Positions 32,608 to 40,178 of a DNA stretch of 64,000 nt are shown piece by piece. A model generated the notes under the pieces. It did not search any database. It had not been told where the DNA came from and was given only the letters and a program-made list of their open reading frames with translations. The position numbers and the translations under genes are program-made. Location: assembly GCF_001423485.1 (NCBI RefSeq), contig NZ_LMOD01000001.1, positions 874,617 to 938,616 of the forward strand, given 5' to 3'. The DNA comes from Microbacterium sp. Leaf320. GTDB taxonomy: Bacteria; Actinomycetota; Actinomycetes; Actinomycetales; Microbacteriaceae. Position 1 is the stretch's first letter. Each line of letters opens with the position of its first letter.

Positions 32608-33933
32608 GTGCAACAGGTTCCCCGCTCCCCCGTGACTTCGCCGGGGTGGAGGGCCTGGCTCATCTGGGGTGTGGGTGTCGCCGCCTACGTTCTGGCGATC
32701 ACCAATCGCACCTCGTTGGGAGCGGTCGGCGTCGAAGCGGCCGACCGGTTCCAGGCTGATGCCTCCACACTCGCGCTGTTCGCCGTGGTGCAGCTCGCGG
32801 TCTACGGCGGCATGCAGATCCCGATCGGGATCCTCCTCGATCGTTTCGGATCCCGCCCGATCATGACGGTCGGCATGCTGCTCATGGCTGCGGGGCAACT
32901 CACCATGGCACTCTCCCCCAGCATCGGCATCGCGGTGTTCGCGCGCATCCTGCTCGGCGCGGGGGACGCAGCGATCTTCCCTGCGGTGCTGCGTCTCGTC
33001 GCCACTTGGTTCCCCGCGCAGCGAGGCCCGATCATGGTGCAGTTCACCGGCATCATCGGGCAGGGCGGACAGCTCATCGCTCTCGTCCCGCTGGCCGCGC
33101 TCCTGCACGCGACGACCTGGACGATCACGTTCGGCAGCATCGCCGGACTCGGTGTGCTGTTCACGATCCTCGTCGCGCTCCTCATCCGCAACCACCCGGT
33201 CGAACGCGGCGCGGACGTCTCGGTCGACACCGACACCGGCGTGATCCGGGTCGTCACCTCGGCGATCGACACGGGCGTCGGCATCCGCGCGGCATGGGCC
33301 CACCCGGGCACGCGACTCGCCTTCTGGTCTCACTTCACGGCGCCGTTCGCCGGCACCGCCTTCATCCTGCTGTGGGGAATGCCGTTCCTCACAGCCGCTC
33401 AGGGCCTCGACACCGCCCACGCGGCCGGGATCATCTCGGTCTACGTGGTCGCGGGCATGGCACTCGGGCCGATCATCGGCGACCTCTCGAGGCGCCTTCC
33501 CAACCAGCGCTCCGTCGCGCTCGTGCTCCCGGCGGTCGGCGTGCAGTTCGTCGCGTGGGTCGCCGTCATCGCCATGCCGGAACCTGCGCCGATCTGGCTG
33601 CTGTACGTGCTTGCGGTGGCTCTCGCCACGGGTGGTCCCGCGAGCATGATCGCCTTCGACCATGCCCGTACGCACAACCCTTCGCATCGTCTGAGCACGG
33701 CCACAGGAGTGACCAACGCCGGCGGCTTCATCGCCGCACTCATCGCGATCTGGCTGATCGGCCTCGCACTCGACATCCAGGGCGCCGGAACGCCTGAGAC
33801 CTATTCGTTCGAGGCGTTCCGCGTCGCGTTCCTGATGCCTATCCCGCTCTGGATCCTCGGGGTCGTGTTCATCGTGATCGAGCGCAAGCGCACCCGCATC
33901 AGGATGGGTCTGGATCCCGAGAAGCGACGCTGA
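32608..33933 (+). CDS. major facilitator superfamily transporter
   Basis: The product is 441 residues with twelve hydrophobic segments. The loop 2-3 MFS signature is seen as GILLDRFGSRPIMTVG, and loop 8-9 as GDLSRRLPNQRS. Start AITNRTSLGAVGVEA after helix 1 resembles the NNP/ACS-like anion or organic-acid transporters in general shape, but no motif fixes the substrate. It resides in the cytoplasmic membrane. It is one of few plus-strand genes right of dif and is followed by a separately promoted GNAT gene. Confidence 0.83.
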   Translation: MQQVPRSPVTSPGWRAWLIWGVGVAAYVLAITNRTSLGAVGVEAADRFQADASTLALFAVVQLAVYGGMQIPIGILLDRFGSRPIMTVGMLLMAAGQLTMALSPSIGIAVFARILLGAGDAAIFPAVLRLVATWFPAQRGPIMVQFTGIIGQGGQLIALVPLAALLHATTWTITFGSIAGLGVLFTILVALLIRNHPVERGADVSVDTDTGVIRVVTSAIDTGVGIRAAWAHPGTRLAFWSHFTAPFAGTAFILLWGMPFLTAAQGLDTAHAAGIISVYVVAGMALGPIIGDLSRRLPNQRSVALVLPAVGVQFVAWVAVIAMPEPAPIWLLYVLAVALATGGPASMIAFDHARTHNPSHRLSTATGVTNAGGFIAALIAIWLIGLALDIQGAGTPETYSFEAFRVAFLMPIPLWILGVVFIVIERKRTRIRMGLDPEKRR

Positions 33934-33940
33934 GAACTCC

Positions 33941-33946
33941 TAGGAT
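33941..33946 (+). promoter_or_regulatory. -10 hexamer, leaderless start of the GNAT gene
   Basis: TAGGAT lies seven bases before the ATG at 33954, just after the MFS stop codon. Confidence 0.55.
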
Positions 33947-33953
33947 GAGGCGC

Positions 33954-34379
33954 ATGCCCTCAGCGTTCACCTTCTCCACTGACTCCTCTCTCATCGACCG
34001 CGACCTGGTGCACCACTGGCTCAGCGTCGAGTCCTACTGGGCTCAGGGGCGGACCAGAGAGACCCAGGATGCCGCGATCGATGCGTCGAGGAACTACTCG
34101 GTGCGCGACTCCGACGACCGGCAGATCGCGTACGCCCGAGTCGTCACCGACGGAGTCACATTCGCGTGGCTGTGCGATGTGTTCGTCGACGAATCCGCTC
34201 GCGGCAAGGGGGTCGGGCGGATGATCGTCGAAGGCGTGATCCAGGACCTGCAGGACTCGTCGACGGTGAAGAGGATCGTGCTGGCCACGAGCACCGCAGA
34301 CGGCCTCTATGCGCAGTACGGGTTCGCCGAGTCTCCGGGGCCGAACCGCTACATGATCAAGCAGATGCCACGCGGCTGA
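33954..34379 (+). CDS. GNAT-family N-acetyltransferase
   Basis: The product is 141 residues. Signature segments: VTFAWLCDVFVDESARGKGV and GRMIVEGVIQDLQDSSTVKR for acetyl-CoA binding, then LYAQYGFAESPGPNRYMIK. The FAWLCDVFVD-RGKGVG pattern is that of the small YitH/ElaA-like acetyltransferases seen as single genes in many genomes. Substrate unknown. Leaderless start; convergent with the SUMF1-fold gene. Confidence 0.82.
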   Translation: MPSAFTFSTDSSLIDRDLVHHWLSVESYWAQGRTRETQDAAIDASRNYSVRDSDDRQIAYARVVTDGVTFAWLCDVFVDESARGKGVGRMIVEGVIQDLQDSSTVKRIVLATSTADGLYAQYGFAESPGPNRYMIKQMPRG

Positions 34380-34403
34380 GAATACGCGGCCCCGACGAGC
34401 AGT

Positions 34404-35159
34404 TCAGCGCCCAGGGCGTCGCAACGGCGTCCAGCCCAGTGGCACCGGGCCGTCATATGCGGCCCGTTCACGATCCGCGCGCTCCGACCAGCCCTGTGCT
34501 TCACCGGGCGTGTCGAAGGCGCCGCGGGCCACGCGGAGTCCGACGTCCTCGTGATGCATTCGCGGGGCTCCCCCGCGTCGCACGGACGCACGGACGCTCC
34601 ATGAGTCGTCTGCGAAACCTCCTCCGCGGAACACGCGGTAGTCGTCGTAACGGGCGGGATCGAGCAGATCCCAGCACCACTCCCACACGTTGCCGAGAGT
34701 GTCGAACAGCCCGTGGAGGTTGGGCAGCTTGCCGCCCACGTCCTGTGGTGTCGAGACCCCGTCTGCGCTCGTCCAGGCCGCGTCTGCCAGTGGGGCATAG
34801 TGTGGCCCGCTCGAACCGGCCCGGCAGGCGTACTCCCATTCCGACTCGGTGGGAAGCCGATAGCCATCACCCGTGACATCCCACGAGACGTCTTCGCCGT
34901 CAAAGCGATATACTGGATCGAGCCCTTCCCATTCGGATGCCGCGTTGCAGAAATGCACCGCGCGAAGCCAGCTCAGATCTGCGGCCGGTCGACGGGGATG
35001 TCTCGAAGGGATCGGCAGCACCTCGGCGAACTGCTCCTCGGTGATCGGGAACACGCCGATCTCGAAATCCTCGACATCCACAGTGCGCTCGACCTTGCGA
35101 CGCGCGTCGTGCAGCGTCACCGGCCCACCGCTGATGCGGCGCATCTCGATGTCGGTCAC
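34404..35159 (-). CDS. formylglycine-generating-enzyme (SUMF1)-fold protein without catalytic cysteines
   Basis: The product is 251 residues if it starts at the GTG at 35159, which overlaps the stop of the SGNH gene (GTGA); an ATG at 35183 is an alternative. FGE-fold landmarks: GYRLPTESEWEYACRAGS (about residue 105), LGNVWEWCWDLL, and DDYRVFRGGGFADDSWSVRA. True formylglycine-generating enzymes have two cysteines in the segment after RGGS; here it is ADDSWSVR, so sulfatase activation is not expected. The fold also serves ergothioneine synthase and C-type-lectin-like binding proteins. Coupled to an SGNH hydrolase, its role is unknown. Confidence 0.8.
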   Translation of the reverse strand: MTDIEMRRISGGPVTLHDARRKVERTVDVEDFEIGVFPITEEQFAEVLPIPSRHPRRPAADLSWLRAVHFCNAASEWEGLDPVYRFDGEDVSWDVTGDGYRLPTESEWEYACRAGSSGPHYAPLADAAWTSADGVSTPQDVGGKLPNLHGLFDTLGNVWEWCWDLLDPARYDDYRVFRGGGFADDSWSVRASVRRGGAPRMHHEDVGLRVARGAFDTPGEAQGWSERADRERAAYDGPVPLGWTPLRRPGR

Positions 35160-35914
35160 GCTTGGGGTGCTCTCTCGACCCATTCCGGGTATTTCGCGGC
35201 TCGGCCGTCACCGGACGACGTGCGCGTGACGCGCCGCCTGACCCAGGGGCCGACGAACTCCCGGTAGTAGGCGAGACCCGCGGGTCCGCCAGCGGTGAGC
35301 GACGTCGGCGACCACCAGGTCGACGGCGGCTCGAACCCCAGGCCGTGCAGAACGCGAGCGGCGACTCGATGATGGCCGGCCGCGTTCATGTGGAGGCGGT
35401 CTTCCGACCAGTACTTCGAGCCGGCGAGCTCCCGATCCGGCCAGTTGAGCGCCCGCACCACATCGTCGCGCCCCTCGACCCTGCGCAGCACGGCATCGGA
35501 GAGCTGGTCGCCGCGGCGCTGCACGAGTGACCCCATCGGCAGCTGGCCGCTCGGATTCGCACCCGACAGCAGGATCAGAGTCACGCCCTCTTCATCGCAC
35601 CGCCGGAGCACTCGGCTGAACGCGTCGGCGATGTGCTCGAGATCTGTCCGCGGACGCAGCATGTCGTTGCCGCCGCCGTTGAAGGAGAGGTGGGTGGGCC
35701 GCAGCGCCAGCGCTGGTTCGAGCTGCTGCTCGACGATGGGCCAGGCGAGCTTCCCGCGGATCGCGAGGTTCGCGTAGCTGATCGAGTGTCCTGCCGCATC
35801 CGCCCACCCCTGGGCGACCAGGTCGGCCCAGCCGCGCTCTCGTCCGTCCGGCAGCACATCACCCACTCCCTCGGTGAAGGAATCGCCGATGGCCACGTAG
35901 CGCACGTCTGTCAC
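35156..35914 (-). CDS. SGNH/GDSL-family esterase-like hydrolase
   Basis: The product is 252 residues from a leaderless GTG. Blocks: VAIGDSFTEGVGD (Ser), YANLAIRGKL (Gly), FNGGGNDMLRP (Asn) and DRLHMNAAGHH (Asp and His). It is clearly paralogous to the gene at 3795-4622. No signal peptide. It overlaps the SUMF1-fold gene by GTGA, so the pair is co-translated. Confidence 0.83.
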   Translation of the reverse strand: MTDVRYVAIGDSFTEGVGDVLPDGRERGWADLVAQGWADAAGHSISYANLAIRGKLAWPIVEQQLEPALALRPTHLSFNGGGNDMLRPRTDLEHIADAFSRVLRRCDEEGVTLILLSGANPSGQLPMGSLVQRRGDQLSDAVLRRVEGRDDVVRALNWPDRELAGSKYWSEDRLHMNAAGHHRVAARVLHGLGFEPPSTWWSPTSLTAGGPAGLAYYREFVGPWVRRRVTRTSSGDGRAAKYPEWVERAPQA

Positions 35915-35920
35915 CTGGAC

Positions 35921-35926
35921 AGCCTA
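35921..35926 (-). promoter_or_regulatory. -10 hexamer, leaderless start of the SGNH-SUMF1 pair
   Basis: TAGGCT lies six bases before the GTG at 35914 on the minus strand. Confidence 0.6.
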
Positions 35927-35952
35927 TTCCCGTCCTCCGACAGCCGGCCTCA

Positions 35953-37305
35953 TCAGCGGTCGTCGAGCGCGACTCCCCCGCGGTCGACCAGGCCCCACGC
36001 GGCGGCGGCCGCGGCCACGAAACAGGCACCGAACACCACGAAGAGCACGGGCGCCCCTCCGGCGACGAGGATGACGGGGACGGCGAGAGGAGCGACGATC
36101 GATGCGATACGACCCACACCCGCCGCCCAGCCCGCCCCCGTGCCGCGGAGCGACGTCGGGTAGATCTCAGGGGTCACGGCATACAGTGCGCCCCACGCGC
36201 CGAGATTGAAGAACGAGAGCGCCATGCCCGAGCCGATGATCGCGGCTTCGGTGGTCGATGTGCCGAAGAAGACAGCCGAGACGGCGGATCCGACGAGGAA
36301 CACCGAGAGGGTCGTGCGGCGTCCCCACACCTCGATCAGCCAGGCGGCCACGGCGTAGCCGGGCAGTTGCGCGAGCGTGATGATGAGCGTGAATCCGAAC
36401 GAACGGACGAGATCGAATCCCGCGTCGACGAGGATGCTGGGAATCCAGATGAACGCGCCGTAGTACGCGAAGTTCACGCAGAGCCAGACGATCCACAGGC
36501 ACAGTGTGCGGATCCGGAACTCCGCATTCCAGAGCGTCGTGAGGCGTGCCCTGGTCGTGATCGCGATCGCACGCGAGACCGGCTCTCGCCTGATGGCAGG
36601 TCCCGGTTCGACGCCGGCATCCGCCTCGAACGTCGAGACGATGCGGTCGGCCTCGGCGATGCGCCCGCGGGATGCGAGCCACCGCGGCGACTCCGGCAGA
36701 CCCCAGCGAACGACCAGCGCATAGACGGCGGGGATCGCGCCGAGCGCGAAGGCCCAGCGCCATCCGTCGTCGGATGCGGGGATCACGAAGAAGCCGATGA
36801 GCGCCGCGGCTGTCCACCCCAGGGCCCAGAACGCCTCGAGGATCACGATGAGTCGACCGCGGATCCGCGCCGGAGCGAACTCGCTCACGTATGTCGAGGC
36901 CACGGGGAGCTCCGCGCCGAGTCCGAGACCGACGAGGAATCGCAGCACGAGGAGAGCGGCCAGTCCGCCGACGAGCGCACTCGCGCCCGTGGCGATCCCG
37001 TAGATCAGGAGCGTGAGCGCGAAGACCTGGCGTCGCCCCAACCGGTCGGCGAGCAGGCCGCCGAGGGTCGCACCGAGCGCCATGCCGATGAACCCCACGG
37101 ATGCGATCCATCCGGCATCCGTCTTCGTGAGTCCCCACTGCTGGGTGAGAGCGGCGAGGATGAACGAGATGAGGCCGACATCCATCGCGTCGAGCGCCCA
37201 GCCGACACCGGATCCGGTGAGTAGTCGCAGATGGCGACGCGTGAACGGAAGGTCGTCGAGGCGCCCGGCGATCGATGCCCGGCTCGGCAGCGCGGTGTTG
37301 GCCAT
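35953..37305 (-). CDS. MFS transporter, sugar-porter/aromatic-acid-like
   Basis: The product is 450 residues with twelve predicted helices. Family marks: DAMDVGLISFILAAL in helix 1, GGLLADRLGRRQVFALTLLI after helix 2 (DRxGRR), PVASTYVSEFAPARIRGRLI after helix 4 (the E-x(3)-R-G motif of sugar porters), and TPEIYPTSLRGTGAGW after helix 10. This is the metabolite/H+ symporter type (SP/AAHS); substrate not assigned. It has its own leaderless promoter and lies beside, but not with, the LLM oxidoreductase. Confidence 0.86.
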   Translation of the reverse strand: MANTALPSRASIAGRLDDLPFTRRHLRLLTGSGVGWALDAMDVGLISFILAALTQQWGLTKTDAGWIASVGFIGMALGATLGGLLADRLGRRQVFALTLLIYGIATGASALVGGLAALLVLRFLVGLGLGAELPVASTYVSEFAPARIRGRLIVILEAFWALGWTAAALIGFFVIPASDDGWRWAFALGAIPAVYALVVRWGLPESPRWLASRGRIAEADRIVSTFEADAGVEPGPAIRREPVSRAIAITTRARLTTLWNAEFRIRTLCLWIVWLCVNFAYYGAFIWIPSILVDAGFDLVRSFGFTLIITLAQLPGYAVAAWLIEVWGRRTTLSVFLVGSAVSAVFFGTSTTEAAIIGSGMALSFFNLGAWGALYAVTPEIYPTSLRGTGAGWAAGVGRIASIVAPLAVPVILVAGGAPVLFVVFGACFVAAAAAAWGLVDRGGVALDDR

Positions 37306-37311
37306 GCCTAC

Positions 37312-37317
37312 ATCGTA
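37312..37317 (-). promoter_or_regulatory. -10 hexamer, leaderless start of the MFS gene
   Basis: TACGAT on the minus strand lies six bases before the ATG at 37305. Confidence 0.55.
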
Positions 37318-37352
37318 GGGGCGCGCACCGGGCCGCCGAGCCCGTGGGTCAG

Positions 37353-38387
37353 TCAGTCACGGTCGGCGAGCAACCTGCGCACGCGCGGGATGACCTCGGA
37401 GCCGTAGAGCTCGATGCTGCGCATCATCGACTCGTGCGACAGGGTTCCCGTGGCGTACTTCATGTCGAAACGGCCGAGGCTCAGGGTCGTGACCGTGTCG
37501 GCGATCTTCGCGGCAACGCGATCAGGCGAGCCGACGTACAGCGCGCCGGCCGGCCCGATGTCGTTCTGGAACCGTGCTCGGCTGTAGGGAGGCCACCCGC
37601 GCTCGCGTCCGATGGTGTTGTTCATCGCCTCGAAGCCGGAGTACGCGGCTTCCCATGCCTCGTCGTCCGTGTCGGCGATGTGCCCCGGCGAGTGCACGGC
37701 GATCGGGTGAGAGGTCGTGCCGAACGACGCGACGGACCGATGGTAGAGGTCGACGAACTGCCGGAACCGACCCGCGGGCCCCCCGATGATCGCGAGCATC
37801 AGACCGAGCCCGTGCCTGGCGACGCGCACGACAGACTCCGGGCTGCCGCCGACGCCGACCCAGGTGCGCAGACCGTTCTCGCTCTTCGGGAACACGTTCG
37901 CATTCTCGAGCGAGGCGCGCATCGTTCCCGACCACGTAACCGGCTCCTCCTTGAGCAGCTCGACGAACAGCTCGAGCTTCTGCTCGAACAGAGCATCGTA
38001 GTCACGGAGGTCGTAGCCGAACAGGGGGAACGACTCGATGAACGATCCACGCCCGAGAACCACCTCGGCCCGTCCGTTCGAGAGGGCATCGAGGGTCGAG
38101 AAGCGCTCGAAAACGCGCACCGGATCGTCCGACGACAGCACGGTCACCGCGGTGCCGAGACGGATGTCCTTCGTGCGGCCGGCGATGGTGGCCAGAACCA
38201 TCTCGGGAGCCGAGACGGCGAACTCGGTGCGGTGGTGCTCCCCCACTCCGAAGAAGTCGACGCCGACGCTGTCGGCCATCTCCGCCTGCTCGACGATGTT
38301 GCGGATCGTCTGTGCTCCTGTGAGGAGCTCGCCGTCCGCGCCCCTCGTGATATCGCCGAAGGTGTCCAGCCCGAACTCGATGCTCAT
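37353..38387 (-). CDS. LLM-class flavin-dependent oxidoreductase
   Basis: The product is 344 residues behind AAAGGGC. Luciferase-like TIM barrel: IVEQAEMADSVGVDFFGVGE followed by HHRTEFAVSAPEMVLATIAG, then RLGTAVTVLSSDDPVRVFER and GRAEVVLGRGSFIESFPLFG. It uses FMN (or F420 in some actinobacteria) to oxidise small organics. No reductase partner is adjacent. The palindrome ATTCAACTGAAT just upstream (38401-38412) is a possible operator. Confidence 0.85.
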   Translation of the reverse strand: MSIEFGLDTFGDITRGADGELLTGAQTIRNIVEQAEMADSVGVDFFGVGEHHRTEFAVSAPEMVLATIAGRTKDIRLGTAVTVLSSDDPVRVFERFSTLDALSNGRAEVVLGRGSFIESFPLFGYDLRDYDALFEQKLELFVELLKEEPVTWSGTMRASLENANVFPKSENGLRTWVGVGGSPESVVRVARHGLGLMLAIIGGPAGRFRQFVDLYHRSVASFGTTSHPIAVHSPGHIADTDDEAWEAAYSGFEAMNNTIGRERGWPPYSRARFQNDIGPAGALYVGSPDRVAAKIADTVTTLSLGRFDMKYATGTLSHESMMRSIELYGSEVIPRVRRLLADRD

Positions 38388-38400
38388 GTCAGCCCTTTCT

Positions 38401-38412
38401 ATTCAACTGAAT
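38401..38412. promoter_or_regulatory. inverted repeat, possible operator of the LLM oxidoreductase gene
   Basis: ATTCA-AC-TGAAT is a perfect inverted repeat with a two-base centre, 14 bases before the LLM ATG and in a GC-rich surrounding where AT-rich palindromes stand out. MarR-type repressors bind elements of this sort; no candidate regulator gene is adjacent. Confidence 0.4.
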
Positions 38413-38440
38413 GAACACCGGTTGGGCTGGGCACATTCCC

Positions 38441-40117
38441 TCACCGTGCGAGAAGAGCTGTGCGAAGCGTGTCGAGGCCGACACCGCCCATGTCGAGAGC
38501 CCGCTTGTGGAACTCCTTCACGTCGAAGTCCGCGCCGCGCTCCGCCTGATAGGCGTCGCGCACCTGCTCCCAGATGCGCTGTCCGACTTTGTACGACGGC
38601 GCCTGCCCTGGCCAGCCCAGGTAGCGGTTGACCTCGAACTGCACGAACTGGTCGGACATGTTCACGTTCTTGCGCATGAAGTCGAGCGCGTAATCGGCGT
38701 CCCAGGTGCCTTCGCCATCGAGACGCGGCTTGCCGAGGTGCACACCGATGTCGAGCACGACGCGTGCCGCGCGCATCCGCTGCCCGTCGAGCATGCCGAG
38801 TCGATCCGCCGGATCGTCGAGATAGCCCAGCTGCTGCATCAGACGCTCGGCGTACAGGGCCCAGCCCTCGGCATGACCCGAGGTGCCGGCGAGGAGCCGG
38901 CGCCAGGAGTTGAGTTCGGCACGGTTGTAGACCGCCTGAGCGATCTGCAGATGGTGTCCCGGGACACCCTCGTGGTAGACGGTCGTGAGCTCGCGCCACG
39001 TGTCGAACTCGGTGACGCCCTCCGGAACGGACCACCACATGCGGCCGGGGCGCGAGAAGTCGTCCGTCGGCCCCGTGTAGTAGATGCCACCCTCCTGAGT
39101 CGGGGCGATCATGCACTCGAGTGTCCGGATGGCCTCGGGGATGTCGAAGTGCGTGGCGCCGAGCTCGGCGACCGCTCGGTCGCTCGTCTCCTGCATCCAG
39201 CGCTGCAGCGCCTCTGTGCCCACGAGCTTGCGGGCAGGATCCGCCTCGAGGTGGGCGACGGCCTCCTCGACCGTGGACCCGGGAAGGATCTCGTTCGCGA
39301 TCGCGGTCTGTTCGGCGACCATGCGCGCGAGTTCCTCGCGGCCCCACTCATAGGTCTCGTCGAGATCGATCGTCGCGCCGAGGAAGCGGCGCGAGTTCAG
39401 GGCGTAGAGCTCGCGGCCCACGGCGTCGACCTCGGTAGCGGCAGGAGCCAGCTCTTCCGCGAGGAAGCTCCGCAGTTCGTCGTAGGCCACGCGTGCCGCC
39501 GCCGAGTTATCGGCCAGGGTGCGGGCGAGGGATGCCGGGAGGTTGCCCTCCTGTGGGGCGGCGTCCGCGACGAAGGCCGCGAAGAATCCGTCGTCGGCCG
39601 TGTAGCGATCGATCTGAGTGGCGACCTCGACGACCTGACGGCGCGCCGGCGTGACGCCGGAGGCGATACCGGCTCGCAGCGTCTCGGTGTAGCCGCGGAG
39701 CGCATCGGGCACCGCAGCGAGACGCGTGGCGATGACCGACCAGTCATCTGCGGTCGCGGTGGGCATCAGGTCGAACGCCGAGCGGACGTCCTGCGCCGCC
39801 GAGGCGATCACATTGAGGTCTCGCAGGTGCCACTTCGCGTCATGCAGCTCGAGATCGAGGCTGAGTTCAGCCGAGAGGTCGGTCTTGGTCACCTCGTCGA
39901 TCGCGTCGACCGGTTCGAGCACGGCGAGTTTCGCGAGCGTCGCACGGGTGGCTGACGCGATCTCTTCGTGACCGGCGGGGCTCAGGTCGCCGAACCGGTC
40001 GTTGACCTCGTCCCGACCGATGTAGGTGCCGAGCGTCGGGGCGAGCACCGCGATGGTGTCGACCCACTCATCGGCGACTTTGTCGATGGCAGACGGGGTG
40101 CGGGGTGATGAGGTCAT
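38441..40117 (-). CDS. DUF885 family protein (M32/M3-like metallopeptidase-type)
   Basis: The product is 558 residues from ATG 40117. DUF885 features: VYHEGVPGHHLQIAQAVYNR (HExxxxHH-like segment typical of the family, about residue 390), SGHAEGWALYAERLMQQLGY, and the C-terminal LDFMRKNVNMSDQFVQFEVN then RYLGWPGQAPSYKVG. The fold is related to gluzincin peptidases. No signal peptide is obvious. Activity on peptides is assumed from related enzymes. It is preceded by a leaderless -10 and lies 61 bases beyond the end of polA. Confidence 0.85.
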   Translation of the reverse strand: MTSSPRTPSAIDKVADEWVDTIAVLAPTLGTYIGRDEVNDRFGDLSPAGHEEIASATRATLAKLAVLEPVDAIDEVTKTDLSAELSLDLELHDAKWHLRDLNVIASAAQDVRSAFDLMPTATADDWSVIATRLAAVPDALRGYTETLRAGIASGVTPARRQVVEVATQIDRYTADDGFFAAFVADAAPQEGNLPASLARTLADNSAAARVAYDELRSFLAEELAPAATEVDAVGRELYALNSRRFLGATIDLDETYEWGREELARMVAEQTAIANEILPGSTVEEAVAHLEADPARKLVGTEALQRWMQETSDRAVAELGATHFDIPEAIRTLECMIAPTQEGGIYYTGPTDDFSRPGRMWWSVPEGVTEFDTWRELTTVYHEGVPGHHLQIAQAVYNRAELNSWRRLLAGTSGHAEGWALYAERLMQQLGYLDDPADRLGMLDGQRMRAARVVLDIGVHLGKPRLDGEGTWDADYALDFMRKNVNMSDQFVQFEVNRYLGWPGQAPSYKVGQRIWEQVRDAYQAERGADFDVKEFHKRALDMGGVGLDTLRTALLAR

Positions 40118-40123
40118 CCCTCC

Positions 40124-40129
40124 AGCGTA
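40124..40129 (-). promoter_or_regulatory. -10 hexamer, leaderless start of the DUF885 gene
   Basis: TACGCT on the minus strand lies six bases before the ATG at 40117; the spacer is also purine-rich (GGAGGG). Confidence 0.5.
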
Positions 40130-40178
40130 GCCCCGCACCCTCGACGCAGGATATCGGTCTGGTGCGCGTCGCCGAGGG

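Noticed and set aside
29578..34379. Genomic island or prophage integrated at dif (XerCD-using element)
   Set aside because: Only one dif-like site is seen, with no second copy flanking the segment, and there are no integrase or phage genes.
34404..35159. Sulfatase-activating formylglycine-generating enzyme
   Set aside because: Catalytic cysteines are missing and no sulfatase is adjacent; kept only as a SUMF1-fold protein.
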